From positions 34,916 to 98,915 of the forward strand of contig JANNCN010000081.1 of NCBI GenBank assembly GCA_031386665.1: a DNA stretch of 64,000 nucleotides, in the 5' to 3' direction. Shown in pieces: positions 50,689-58,260 of this stretch. The notes beneath the pieces are model-generated. The model did not search any database and was not told the DNA's origin. It saw only the letters and a program-made list of their open reading frames with translations. How positions within the stretch are numbered: the first letter of the stretch is position 1; each line of letters starts with the position of its first letter. The stretch comes from JANYCG01 sp031386665. Its GTDB lineage: Bacteria > Pseudomonadota > Gammaproteobacteria > Burkholderiales > Burkholderiaceae_C. Made by a program: the position numbers and the translations under genes.

Positions 50689-51679
50689 TTTTTGTCTCCA
50701 CGTCGATGGTTTCTGATCCGTTTTGAGCCGAATTTTGTCTTCCGGTGGCCACTTCAAACCGCTGTCGCATCGACTTTTGGTACGGCGTTTCGTCGGTCAA
50801 TAGCGGGCCTTTTTGCAGGGTTTTGACTCGTTCCAATGCCTCAGCCCGTTGCTTCAAAAGCATCCCGATGGCGTAGGCAAACCCCTTTTTTTTTGCTACT
50901 GAAGTTATAGCAGCGTTTTCAAATTCGGCGAGGGTTGCGCCCGCTTCGATCAGGGCCAAAAGATTCGGGTGTCCAGGGTTCCCGTCGCTGATGCCGTGAC
51001 GTCGCATGGCCATCGTGATTTCGGCTGCAAAGCTCGGTTTTTTGGGCGGTTCTGGTCGCGGCTTTTCCGGTTCTGGTGCTGAAATTTCGGGAAATGCCGC
51101 ACACGCGCTTTCGGACGTTAAAGGTTTAGACGTGTGTGTTTTGGTATTTGGTATTAAGGTACTGGTTCTGGTTCCGGTTCCGGTTCCGGTTCCGGTTCCG
51201 GTGTCGGATTCGGGGTGGAGTCCTTTTGGAGTCCCGTGAATGTCCCGCGGGACAGACGCGGGAGCTTTTTGGACTTCTGAGGCCTGCTTTGCACGTCCCC
51301 TGGCCTTCCGGTCGGCTTCGCTGCGCCGTCTGTTCATCATGTCCGTGACAAACTCCACAATCGGGTCGTGGTACATGCGGCCATCATCAGCAATCCACCA
51401 GCCTCTCATCAAAGTTTCACGATGCTTCAGAAAGGTTTTCAGAGGCATTCCAATTCGCGCCGAAATGAGTTCGTCCGATGCTGGCAGAGAGCCGCAGGGC
51501 GATTGTTCCCAGGCAGTCATCCAAAGCATCAGCAACCACGGTCGCAGCTCGAGCGCTGCCAGCGCCCATGTGTCAGACCGCCTGATCCGCTCATGGTCTA
51601 GCTCAAAGCGCCAACCCTTGGCTAGTATGTCGGGTGGATAGGGTGCGGCTTTAAACAACATGCTATTTGGCTCTGCCAT
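50663..51679 (-). CDS. Phage replication initiator (O-like)
   Basis: 338 residues. The N-terminal 130 form a winged-helix-like module (APYPPDILAKGWRFELDHERIRRSDTWALAALELRPWLLMLWMTAWEQ, RIGMPLKTFLKHRETLMRGWWI), followed by a basic linker, a Gly-Thr repeat tract from the hexanucleotide array at 51165-51204, a Pro-rich linker and a helical C-terminus. Such proteins bind the phage origin. TGATG overlap with the upstream gene. Origin iterons were not identified; the linker tract may mark a low-constraint region. Confidence 0.75.
   Translation of the reverse strand: MAEPNSMLFKAAPYPPDILAKGWRFELDHERIRRSDTWALAALELRPWLLMLWMTAWEQSPCGSLPASDELISARIGMPLKTFLKHRETLMRGWWIADDGRMYHDPIVEFVTDMMNRRRSEADRKARGRAKQASEVQKAPASVPRDIHGTPKGLHPESDTGTGTGTGTGTRTSTLIPNTKTHTSKPLTSESACAAFPEISAPEPEKPRPEPPKKPSFAAEITMAMRRHGISDGNPGHPNLLALIEAGATLAEFENAAITSVAKKKGFAYAIGMLLKQRAEALERVKTLQKGPLLTDETPYQKSMRQRFEVATGRQNSAQNGSETIDVETKNVTAPALD
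51165..51204 (+). repeat. Hexanucleotide tandem repeat (GGTTCC)n inside the replication gene
   Basis: About six consecutive units of GGTTCC with one variant (GGTTCT) at the left edge. In the gene it encodes a Gly-Thr array (DTGTGTGTGTGT). Because units are six bases, change in copy number keeps the frame. Confidence 0.9.
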
Positions 51680-51915
51680 CAACCGAAAAAATAACCTGCG
51701 CAGAAGCCACCGATTGCCACCAAACCTGCCAAAGCAGCAGACCTGCAAAGCCACTTTTGAACGGTTTGGCGCTTTTGTGGTGGACCCTGAATCACGCCGG
51801 GTGCAAACGCCTGTACCTGGCACGGTACACCCCAATCGCAATCCTCGCATAAGCGATTGCTTTGGCAAGCTCCCAAGGCATCGCAACGACTCACAACCAG
51901 ATTTTTGACAATCAT
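51679..51915 (-). CDS. Small membrane phage protein with Cys cluster
   Basis: 78 residues: CDALGACQSNRLCEDCDWGVPCQ near the N-terminus (six Cys, possible metal site) and a C-terminal membrane helix (AALAGLVAIGGFCAGYFF). AGGAG RBS. It ends in a TGATG overlap with the replication gene. Unknown function; Cys-rich small proteins are common between cII and O genes. Confidence 0.72.
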   Translation of the reverse strand: MIVKNLVVSRCDALGACQSNRLCEDCDWGVPCQVQAFAPGVIQGPPQKRQTVQKWLCRSAALAGLVAIGGFCAGYFFG

Positions 51916-52058
51916 GAAAGTCTCCTTACGCTCACGCGTTTTGGGTTTGAAGACAGCGCCAGCGCAGCGTCCAAAGCGTCCCAGTCATTGGCAAACAGCC
52001 CATGCAGTTGGGCGCGTTGCCCGTCTGAATGGATGGTGGTGATCAGGTAAGCGGTCAT
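51912..52058 (-). CDS. Small phage protein
   Basis: 48 residues, sequence starting TAYLITTIHSDGQRAQLHG and continuing LFANDWDALDAALALS. Too short for routine ORF calling. It overlaps both neighbours by ATGA, and the pattern fits a conserved small phage protein seen upstream of replication genes. Function unknown. Confidence 0.75.
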   Translation of the reverse strand: MTAYLITTIHSDGQRAQLHGLFANDWDALDAALALSSNPKRVSVRRLS

Positions 52059-52240
52059 GCGCTGGCCTCCGAATCTTCAAACTCTTGCATGCTGTAGCGC
52101 CGATAGGCCGTGTTCCAAATTTTTTCGGCCTCAGTTCCCTTGGGGTACGGGCAGCAAGGTGCCACTTCTGAGGTGGATTCCTTCACCGCTTTGCGGGCAG
52201 ATTGCGCGATGGCCACGCGCCAGAAAATTTCTTCGTTCAT
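52055..52240 (-). CDS. Small phage protein
   Basis: 61 residues: NEEIFWRVAIAQSARKAVKE then CCPYPKGTEAEKIWNTAYRRY. Resembles small early phage proteins with a C-terminal Trp-rich helix; not assigned. ATGA overlaps on both sides show that it is translated in the cluster following the CII-like gene. Confidence 0.7.
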   Translation of the reverse strand: MNEEIFWRVAIAQSARKAVKESTSEVAPCCPYPKGTEAEKIWNTAYRRYSMQEFEDSEASA

Positions 52241-52581
52241 TCGGTTTCATCCCAGGTTAGTTTTCTGCTGATCTCGGGGTTGCTCATGGCCTTGGCGGCA
52301 ATGGTGCTCATGGCTTCGTAGGTCGCGCGATCCACACACACGCGATCCACGGGCACCACCTTGAGCCCAGCGGCATAAAGCATTCGGGCCACATCGCTGA
52401 CCTGAGCGCCAAGCTGACCAGAGCGGATGCGCGACACCTGCGTCGTGTCATCCTTGCCAATGGCAGCGGCCAGCGTTTCCAGCGCGGTGCCGGACAGGCA
52501 CTTTGCAATGAGTTGCAATCCCGATTGCAAAGCCTTGCTGGTCATTGCACTGGAGGTGTAAGAAAGTGAGGGCATGGACAT
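52237..52581 (-). CDS. CII-like transcriptional activator
   Basis: 114 residues. The core ALETLAAAIGKDDTTQVSRIRSGQLGAQVSDVARMLYAAGLKVV has the CII-type HTH pattern (compare lambda: TAEAVGVDKSQISRW). C-terminal helical tail YEAMSTIAAKAMSNPEIS may hold the tetramer region. In a lambdoid switch it would activate repressor establishment. Its promoter target was not located. Followed by ATGA overlap with the next small gene. Confidence 0.8.
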   Translation of the reverse strand: MSMPSLSYTSSAMTSKALQSGLQLIAKCLSGTALETLAAAIGKDDTTQVSRIRSGQLGAQVSDVARMLYAAGLKVVPVDRVCVDRATYEAMSTIAAKAMSNPEISRKLTWDETE

Positions 52582-52663
52582 CTCAACACTGATCAGCCAA
52601 CACCGAGCCCTGCGCGGCCAGAATCAACTCTGTGCAGGTGTCGCCATTGGCTGCGCCATGTGT

Positions 52664-52780
52664 TCATGGCGTGTGCAGGGTAGCCAGACCACGATCGGTA
52701 AATCGACGGCATTGTTCGCGGTCGTGCGGGCACGTAAAGCCGTTGCAGCGCGGGATGTCGAGTGGCAAATGGATGAACAT
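52664..52780 (-). CDS. Small Cys-rich phage protein
   Basis: 38 residues: FIHLPLDIPRCNGFTCPHDREQCRRF with three Cys and a His, a possible small zinc site. It follows the cro-like stop by three bases. Very short, but the composition and the close spacing support it. Function unknown. About 80 bp without a recognisable gene separates it from the CII-like gene. Confidence 0.65.
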   Translation of the reverse strand: MFIHLPLDIPRCNGFTCPHDREQCRRFTDRGLATLHTP

Positions 52781-52783
52781 GAC

Positions 52784-53029
52784 TCAGGCCTCGGTTTTTT
52801 CACCAGGGGCCAGGTCGGTTTGCTGGCGCAGCACATCCCACGACACATCGGGGCGCAAGTCCTCACAACGCACGGCGCCAGCGGTTGCACGCTCGATCAG
52901 CGGGCAATACTCAGCCGGAACGCGCCCTCGCGCCTTCCACATGCTGGGTGCCGATGCGGTAACGCCGATCAGAGCGGCCAATGCGGCCACGCCGCCTACG
53001 TGGTCAACTGCTTTTTGGAGTGGTTCCAT
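52784..53029 (-). CDS. Cro/YdaS-family repressor
   Basis: 81 residues: AVDHVGGVAALAALIGVTASAPSMWKARGRVPAEYCPLIERATAGAVRCEDLRPDVSW is the YdaS/Cro-type HTH pattern, with the ERATxGAVxCExLRPDVxW signature. It would compete with CI at the shared operators and is the first gene of the leftward early/late operon. AGGAATC RBS before the ATG. The operator at 53044-53057 lies directly upstream. Confidence 0.88.
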   Translation of the reverse strand: MEPLQKAVDHVGGVAALAALIGVTASAPSMWKARGRVPAEYCPLIERATAGAVRCEDLRPDVSWDVLRQQTDLAPGEKTEA

Positions 53030-53043
53030 GGAGATTCCTAAAT

Positions 53044-53080
53044 ATCACAATCGTGATTATTACTCAAACACCAACGTGAT
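53044..53080. promoter_or_regulatory. Two CI/Cro operators in the cI-cro intergenic region
   Basis: Perfect palindrome ATCAC-AATC-GTGAT at 53044-53057 and a related copy AACACCAACGTGAT at 53067-53080 (11 of 14 matches) overlapping the cI start. Center spacing is 23 bp. They sit between divergent cro and cI, as immunity-region operators do. Confidence 0.85.
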
Positions 53081-53771
53081 GCAAGCCCATGTTGAAATCA
53101 CGGATGTGAGCACCATTGCAGACCGAGTAAAACAAGCGCGAAAGTACCGGAATTTGACCCAGGCGCAGCTTGCAAAAGCGGCTGGTGTCAGCCAGGGCGC
53201 AATAGGCAACCTGGAATCAGGAACTCGGGAAAAACCCCGCGAACTGCTCAACCTTGCGTTGGCGTTGGGGGTCAACATCAACTGGCTTGCGAATGAGAAA
53301 GGGCCGATGTTGCTGGGGGAGTCCAACATCGCCCCCACCCCCATAGGCTCCCGCTCCATTGCCTTGATCGACTACGTTCAGGCCGGCGCTTGGGCAGCGG
53401 CCACCAGTGGCGGCATCGCGGCAGAAGCCAGCGACTGGTTGCTGACCGATCTGGCGCTATCCGATGGCGCTTTTGCGCTAGAGATCAAGGGCGACAGCAT
53501 GCTGCCGGACTTCCAGCCCGGCGACCGGGTCATCATCGACCCCGCCGTTGAGCCCCACCCGGGTGACTTCGTCGTGGCTAAGAACGGCGAGCACGAAGCG
53601 ACGTTCAAAAAGTACCGTCCACGCGGCGTGAACGCCCAGGGCAAGCCGGTGGTGGAGCTGGTGCCGCTCAACCACGACCATCCGAGCCTGCGCAGCGACA
53701 CAAGCCCGTTTGTCATCATTGGCACGATGGTTGAGCACCGAAAGTATCGGAAATATAGACCGCCATATTAA
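53079..53771 (+). CDS. CI-like repressor, S24 autopeptidase type
   Basis: 230 residues. HTH_3 DNA-binding domain at about 13-70 (IADRVKQARKYRNLTQAQLAKAAGVSQGAIGNLE); C-terminal LexA-like domain with Ala102-Gly103 as likely cleavage bond, catalytic Ser140 in GDSM and Lys168 in VVAKNG. DNA damage via RecA would cause self-cleavage and induction. The ATG at 53079 is chosen; the open frame upstream (from 52632) is antisense to the cro region. Followed 11 bases on by the nuclease gene, which it likely co-transcribes. Confidence 0.93.
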   Translation: MQAHVEITDVSTIADRVKQARKYRNLTQAQLAKAAGVSQGAIGNLESGTREKPRELLNLALALGVNINWLANEKGPMLLGESNIAPTPIGSRSIALIDYVQAGAWAAATSGGIAAEASDWLLTDLALSDGAFALEIKGDSMLPDFQPGDRVIIDPAVEPHPGDFVVAKNGEHEATFKKYRPRGVNAQGKPVVELVPLNHDHPSLRSDTSPFVIIGTMVEHRKYRKYRPPY

Positions 53772-53782
53772 GGAGAGCACCC

Positions 53783-54529
53783 ATGACAGTAGAACTCACC
53801 CCGATTCTTGGAGTCGCAAAGGAGGTGCTGAAGAGCGCTGGTCTTAAAGGGATGCACGTTGACAACATCGCCGCCATTGCGCTCAAGGGCAATCAAACTG
53901 GCGGATTGAGTGCGTCCGATTTTTCGCTCAAGCTTCAATCGTCGTTGGCGCGCAACCTAAAACTCAAGACTCAGCGACCATCTTTTGCCAAGGTAGATGG
54001 CACAAAGAAAGGACAATTTAAGCGCGGGTGGTACCGATTGAAAATTGACCGAAGCGCAACAGTCATCAAGCAAATTGAGCCGCCAGACACCGACAAATCA
54101 TTCATTGGAAAGGCTGGTGAAATGAGCGTCATCAGCGAGCTTTTGTTTTGGGGCTACAACGCTTCCGCCATGTTGGTTGACAGCGGCGTTGATGTCATTG
54201 CCAGCCGCAGCGGCAAGTATTTCCATGTTCAAGTCAAGACATCCACCGAGCGTGACGGAAAGTTTCAGTTCGCCATTCGCAACAGTTCTTTTACACAGCA
54301 CCACGACTCAACCATGTTCTATGTGTTCGTGCTGCGCCGCGGCTTATCCAATGAATATGTCATCATTCCGAGCAGCTATCTTCACGCCCTGATCGCAGGT
54401 GGAAAAATAGCCGCCGCGCCTGTTTTGTCCGTGACTATCGGTGTAGATGCCAAAGGCAAAAAATACACCCTGAACGGCAGCATCGATGTGGGTATTTATG
54501 TCGGTAACTTTGGCGGCTTAATTGTGTAA
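53783..54529 (+). CDS. HARE-HTH plus PD-(D/E)XK nuclease-like protein co-transcribed with cI
   Basis: 248 residues. N-terminal winged-helix segment of HARE-HTH style (LTPILGVAKEVLKSAGLKGMHVDNIAAIAL, about 1-90). C-terminal PD-(D/E)XK-like core: Glu113 and Glu119 in GKAGEMSVISELLFWGY, Asp137 in DSGVDVIASRSG, then Gln150-x-Lys152 in HVQVKTST. Pfam families such as restriction endonuclease-like domains have this order. Genes expressed with the repressor in the lysogen often give protection against other phages; that function here is inference. AGGAG RBS. Confidence 0.8.
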   Translation: MTVELTPILGVAKEVLKSAGLKGMHVDNIAAIALKGNQTGGLSASDFSLKLQSSLARNLKLKTQRPSFAKVDGTKKGQFKRGWYRLKIDRSATVIKQIEPPDTDKSFIGKAGEMSVISELLFWGYNASAMLVDSGVDVIASRSGKYFHVQVKTSTERDGKFQFAIRNSSFTQHHDSTMFYVFVLRRGLSNEYVIIPSSYLHALIAGGKIAAAPVLSVTIGVDAKGKKYTLNGSIDVGIYVGNFGGLIV

Positions 54530-54608
54530 ATTCGGGTCGTTTTTTGTATCGCACGTGAAGGCTTGCCGCATCTGGAAACCCTGAGTTTGCGAAATTGCGC
54601 AAACCGAC

Positions 54609-54632
54609 AACCCGCTTCGGCGGGTTTTTTTT
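54609..54632 (+). terminator. Rho-independent terminator after the cI-nuclease operon
   Basis: CCCGC-TTCG-GCGGG followed by eight T. It closes the lysogenic transcription unit and separates it from the promoter at 54684-54712. Confidence 0.93.
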
Positions 54633-54671
54633 GTCAGTTTGTAAGTATTTTCCCTAGCTTTTAAATAAATA

Positions 54672-54712
54672 ATCACAAACGTGTTGACAACATAAATCAC
54701 AATCGTGATAAT
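54672..54712 (+). promoter_or_regulatory. CI-repressed promoter (PL-like) for the recombination/DGR operon
   Basis: -35 TTGACA at 54684-54689, 17-bp spacer, -10 GATAAT at 54707-54712. Operators ATCACAAACGTGTT (54672-54685) and perfect ATCACAATCGTGAT (54696-54709) overlap both elements; center spacing 24 bp. Identical core to the site at 53044, so CI should shut this operon in the lysogen. Confidence 0.9.
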
Positions 54713-54751
54713 TCACTCCATCGCAGCCAGTCTGCATAACCGGAGTGAAAA

Positions 54752-55216
54752 GTGACCACAGCAACCAATCCCCCCCTACCCGGCCAGCCCTGGCCCGAAC
54801 AAGACGGCATCTACATCGGCATCATGCCCAGCGACGATGGCAAATCAGCCTGGCACCTGATCCTTCCCAAGGGTCCGCAGTACAGCTTTCAAAGTGTCGC
54901 TTGGAGTGAGCGCGGCAAGCTGATCGCCGGTGCCAACAGCCGCAATGACGGTATGGCCAACACCCTGGCCATGCTTGAGGCTGGTAACGAGCTGATCCAG
55001 AAGCTACTCCGCGACAGCTACCTGCCAAGCCGCGGCGAATTGGCGCTGTGCTACGCCGTCGCGCCAAGCCTGTTTACGACCGATGGATGGTATTGGAGCA
55101 GCACCCAGTCGTCGTCCGACAGCGCCTGGTTTCAGGACTTTGGCTACGGCAGCCAGGGCACCTACAACAAGCGCTACAAGGCCCGGGCCGTTGCCGTCCG
55201 CAGATTGATTCTTTAG
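54752..55216 (+). CDS. DGR target protein 1 (DUF1566/C-type-lectin-like)
   Basis: 154 residues. The C-terminal half has the DUF1566-like pattern: SYLPSRGELALCYAVAP, then WYWSSTQSSS, the variable stretch, and ARAVAVRRL at the end. The variable repeat VR1 covers the last third. Substituted residues replace template Asn positions: D, S, F, D, G, Y, S, G, Y, N, R, Y in order. DUF1566 and CLec folds display variable loops for ligand binding; what is bound here is unknown. GTG start with GGAG six bases upstream. It is the first gene after the CI-controlled promoter, unlike known targets in tail modules. Confidence 0.88.
   Translation: MTTATNPPLPGQPWPEQDGIYIGIMPSDDGKSAWHLILPKGPQYSFQSVAWSERGKLIAGANSRNDGMANTLAMLEAGNELIQKLLRDSYLPSRGELALCYAVAPSLFTTDGWYWSSTQSSSDSAWFQDFGYGSQGTYNKRYKARAVAVRRLIL
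55103..55206 (+). repeat. DGR variable repeat VR1
   Basis: 104 bp, aligned gap-free with TR at 60642-60745. All 15 differences are at template adenines, in 11 of the 12 AAC/AAT codons. The GC-rich 3' portion (GCCCGGGCCGTTGCC) is identical in TR and VR and probably includes the initiation-of-mutagenic-homing region. Confidence 0.95.
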
Positions 55217-55230
55217 TCCTTTGGTACTTC

Positions 55231-55572
55231 ATGATGAACGCCACCCTGCCACTCACATTAGCCCGCGCCATGGCCTGCATGGCACCGCCGCAGTCGTCAG
55301 TCTTCCAATCTATCAAGGTTGGGGTGCAAGAGCTAAGTCTTTCTCGGTTCGAAAAGATGAGCTTGAACTGGGGCGGCGTCGATTTGATGTTTGCAGTTGA
55401 CATTGAACTTGGTCAAGCCGAAACCGCAACTGACCCCGGCTTTTCGCCGTGCGTCATCGTGAGCCGTGTCTGCATCAATGGACAGTGGCCCGATGCCCAG
55501 GATTTTTTTGGAGCAACTGGCTTTGCCAAGATTGTCGAGCTGCTTAACTTGCAGCTGCTGGAGTCAGCATGA
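55231..55572 (+). CDS. Hypothetical phage protein downstream of DGR target 1
   Basis: 113 residues: TLPLTLARAMACMAPPQSSVFQ, SIKVGVQELSLSRFEKMSLNWGGVDLMFAVDIELG and a helical C-terminus. Not recognised. It starts 14 bp after the target stop and overlaps the next small gene by ATGA. Early position in the recombination operon. Confidence 0.65.
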   Translation: MMNATLPLTLARAMACMAPPQSSVFQSIKVGVQELSLSRFEKMSLNWGGVDLMFAVDIELGQAETATDPGFSPCVIVSRVCINGQWPDAQDFFGATGFAKIVELLNLQLLESA

Positions 55573-55712
55573 TCATCTATCTACTTTTGCTTGTTTTTGC
55601 TTGCGTTTTTGGCGTACTGACCAGCGGCAAAGTGATCAGCAAAAACGTTGACAGATTTGACGCTCAAGACGCCAACACCGACCGCCGAAAGACCGATAGA
55701 ACACCCCTCTAG
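55569..55712 (+). CDS. Small single-membrane-span phage protein
   Basis: 47 residues: IIYLLLLVFACVFGVLTSG is a membrane helix, then a charged tail (NVDRFDAQDANTDRRKTDR). Too short for routine ORF calling. ATGA overlap with the gene before. Function unknown. Confidence 0.7.
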   Translation: MIIYLLLLVFACVFGVLTSGKVISKNVDRFDAQDANTDRRKTDRTPL

Positions 55713-55745
55713 TTGACCCTTTAACCAATTTAGGAAGACCTAAAA

Positions 55746-56795
55746 ATGACATCCATTGCACTTCAAAAACAAGAAACGCCAATTGCCAAGTTTTCAGGCT
55801 TTATGGACAAGCTCAAGCCACAGTTGGCGCTGGCGTTGCCCAAGCACATGAACGCCGACCGAATGACGCGCTTGGCGCTGACCGCATTCAGCACAAACGC
55901 CAATTTGCAAGCCTGCAGCGCCCAAAGCATCGCAGGCTCAATCATGACAGCGGCCCAATTGGGCCTTGAGCCTGGCATCAACGGGCAAGGCTATTTGATC
56001 CCCTACAAAACCACCTGCACGTTTGTTCCGGGATGGAAAGGCTTGGTTGACCTGGTTGCGCGCAGCGGGCGGGCCACAGTGTGGACAGGTGCCGTCTACC
56101 CTGGCGACAAATTTGAATATCAGCTTGGCGATTCGCCATTCTGCCGCCACATTCCCGGCGACGGCGCTGACGAAAACGAGCGTTTCACTCACGTCTATGC
56201 CATTGGCCGCGTCAAAGATGCTTCTATGGCAGTGATTGAGGTCTGGACGTATGCCAAAGTGCAAAAGCACCTGAAGCAATACAACAAAGTTGGCGGGCGA
56301 CATTATGCTTTTGAAAATGACAACAACTTTGAAATGTACGGACGCAAAGGTGCCTTGCTGCAAGTGCTGAAGTACATGCCCGCCAGTATTGAGGTGGCGA
56401 ATGCCATAGAGGTTTCCCATGCCTCTGATGCTGGCCGTTCAAGCGTCATCGTGGACGGCTTTGTGTCGGTGCTGGATGCAGAGCAGGCCACCAAGCCCAG
56501 CGTTGAGACGCCGCAGCGCATTGCGCAGGCAGAGTCAGCAAGCACCAGCGCCAACGTCGATCAAGAAACAGGCGAAATCAAATTGCCACAGCAAAAACCA
56601 GCCGTCATTTACCCGGCAGGTGCCTTGGCAACGGACGGCGAACGCAAACTGATTACCACTCGCGCCCGCAACAACAACTTGGACATTTTGGACATGATTT
56701 CCAGTGCTGGACTGGAAGGCTTGCCGCCTGATCTTGAAGGGTTGACCAAGGACGGCTTTTTGGCGTTGCGCGACTTGCTTCCAAAGGCTGATTGA
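55746..56795 (+). CDS. recT: RecT-family single-strand annealing protein
   Basis: 349 residues. RecT hallmark sequence is clear: MTAAQLGLEPGINGQGYLIPYKTTCTFVPGWKGLVDLVARSG, then KHLKQYNKVGG and MYGRKGALLQVLKYMP. The C-terminal third is an acidic, Ser/Gln-rich linker and a short domain. It anneals single strands in phage recombination with the exonuclease encoded next. Good RBS (AGGAAGACC). Confidence 0.93.
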   Translation: MTSIALQKQETPIAKFSGFMDKLKPQLALALPKHMNADRMTRLALTAFSTNANLQACSAQSIAGSIMTAAQLGLEPGINGQGYLIPYKTTCTFVPGWKGLVDLVARSGRATVWTGAVYPGDKFEYQLGDSPFCRHIPGDGADENERFTHVYAIGRVKDASMAVIEVWTYAKVQKHLKQYNKVGGRHYAFENDNNFEMYGRKGALLQVLKYMPASIEVANAIEVSHASDAGRSSVIVDGFVSVLDAEQATKPSVETPQRIAQAESASTSANVDQETGEIKLPQQKPAVIYPAGALATDGERKLITTRARNNNLDILDMISSAGLEGLPPDLEGLTKDGFLALRDLLPKAD

Positions 56796-56796
56796 C

Positions 56797-57402
56797 ATGC
56801 TGACCTTTGATGCCGATAAGCACGAGTACCAGCACAACGGCGTTACCGTGCCCGGTGTGACGCAAATTTTGACCCCGCTGTCGAACTTTGATTTTGTCGA
56901 TGACCACGTTCTTCAAGCTGCTCAAAAGTTTGGCACGGCCGTGCACCTTGCGTGTGAACTGGATGACTTGGGCCAGCTTGATCAAAACGCTCTTGACCCC
57001 AATTTGTTGCTCTATCTTGAAGGTTGGCGCAAATTTAGTTTGGAGCGAGGCGTGAACTGGTCAAAAGTCGAACAGCGCGTCTATCACCCGACCCTGAAAT
57101 ACGCCGGAACGCTTGACCGACAAGGCCATGTCGATGGTCGCCTGTCAATCGTAGACATCAAATCAGGCTCAGCGCTGATGCCCAGCGTCGGCCCGCAACT
57201 ATCGGCTTATGCCCACGCCGCCAGTCCGTATGCAGCAGCCGCCCTGACTCGGCTTGCAGTGCGCCTGATTCCGGGAGGTTACGAACTCAAAAAGTACACC
57301 GACCCGCAGGACTGGCCTGTCTTTTGCAGCCTGCTGACGGTTGGCAGATTCTGCACAAAGCACCGCATCACCCCCAACTACAAAGGAGCAACCCATGAAT
57401 GA
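56797..57402 (+). CDS. PD-(D/E)XK exonuclease of the RecT system
   Basis: 201 residues. The RecB-like nuclease core is visible: KFGTAVHLACELDDLG near the N-terminus, GTLDRQGHVDGRLSIVDIKSGS as catalytic Asp and DxK motif, and QLSAYAHAA as the following motif IV. It should resect double-strand ends for RecT. Starts one base after the recT stop and overlaps the next gene by 8 bp. Confidence 0.85.
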   Translation: MLTFDADKHEYQHNGVTVPGVTQILTPLSNFDFVDDHVLQAAQKFGTAVHLACELDDLGQLDQNALDPNLLLYLEGWRKFSLERGVNWSKVEQRVYHPTLKYAGTLDRQGHVDGRLSIVDIKSGSALMPSVGPQLSAYAHAASPYAAAALTRLAVRLIPGGYELKKYTDPQDWPVFCSLLTVGRFCTKHRITPNYKGATHE

Positions 57403-58231
57403 AACTCAAGCAACCACCGGACAGGTGGCCTATGACGCCACGTCTGCCATTGTGTTAACCGGGCAAGCCCAGCGGGCGCTGTCCAATGCCGCCGATTTTG
57501 TCGTTGACAGCGATGAAATGATGGGGTTAGCGGGCGACGATTTGCGGGCAGTCAAAACGTTGCAAAAACGCGTTGAAGAGCAACGCACCAGCATTGTCGG
57601 GCCGCTGAATCAAGTCATCAGAACCATCAATGACATGTTTCGCGCACCCAAAGATTATCTAGATCAAGCCGAATCTACCCTCAAAGTCGGCATGCTGAAC
57701 TACACCCAAGAGCAAGAACGCAAAGCGGAAGTTGCGCGGCGCGTGGCCGAAGCCTTGGCACAACAGGAGCGCAACCGATTGGCCGAGGAACAACGCCAGC
57801 AAGAAGCCGCTGCCCTCGCGGCGACAGTAGCTGCCCATAAAGCTCAGGTCGAAGCCGAGGCTGCAATCGAGAAAGGCGATCAAGAAGCCTTCGCCAAAGC
57901 GCAAGAAGAGGCCCGCCAATATGCCGATGTCGCAGAGAAAGCCACAGCCGAAGCGCAAGCCACCGAAACAACCGCTGCGGTTATCAGCATGCCGGTTGCA
58001 GTGCAAGCCCCGGCTAAAGTCACAGGCATCAGCACCAGCAAAACCGTGGACTACGTTGTCGAAGACCTGCATGCGCTGATCAAGCACGTCGCAGCACATC
58101 CTGAACTGATCACTTTGCTGGTAGCTGACACCGTGAAGTTGCGCGCCCAGGTGCGCGCCACTGGCATGAACACCAACCTGCCCGGCGTGCGCGTCTACGT
58201 CAAACAGACCATGGCCGCGCGTGCGGCCTGA
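57395..58231 (+). CDS. Coiled-coil phage protein of the recombination operon
   Basis: 278 residues. Long charged coiled coil at about 110-210 (QEQERKAEVARRVAEALAQQ, RNRLAEEQRQQEAAALAAT), flanked by an N-terminal QAQRALSNAADFVVDSDEMMGLAGDD segment and a C-terminal domain with KTVDYVVEDLHALIKHVAAHPEL. Unassigned; proteins of this shape recur near recT/exo in Burkholderiales prophages. AAAGGAG RBS at its ATG. Confidence 0.75.
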   Translation: MNETQATTGQVAYDATSAIVLTGQAQRALSNAADFVVDSDEMMGLAGDDLRAVKTLQKRVEEQRTSIVGPLNQVIRTINDMFRAPKDYLDQAESTLKVGMLNYTQEQERKAEVARRVAEALAQQERNRLAEEQRQQEAAALAATVAAHKAQVEAEAAIEKGDQEAFAKAQEEARQYADVAEKATAEAQATETTAAVISMPVAVQAPAKVTGISTSKTVDYVVEDLHALIKHVAAHPELITLLVADTVKLRAQVRATGMNTNLPGVRVYVKQTMAARAA

Positions 58232-58260
58232 TTTTTTTTCTCAACCAACTGAAAGTCACT

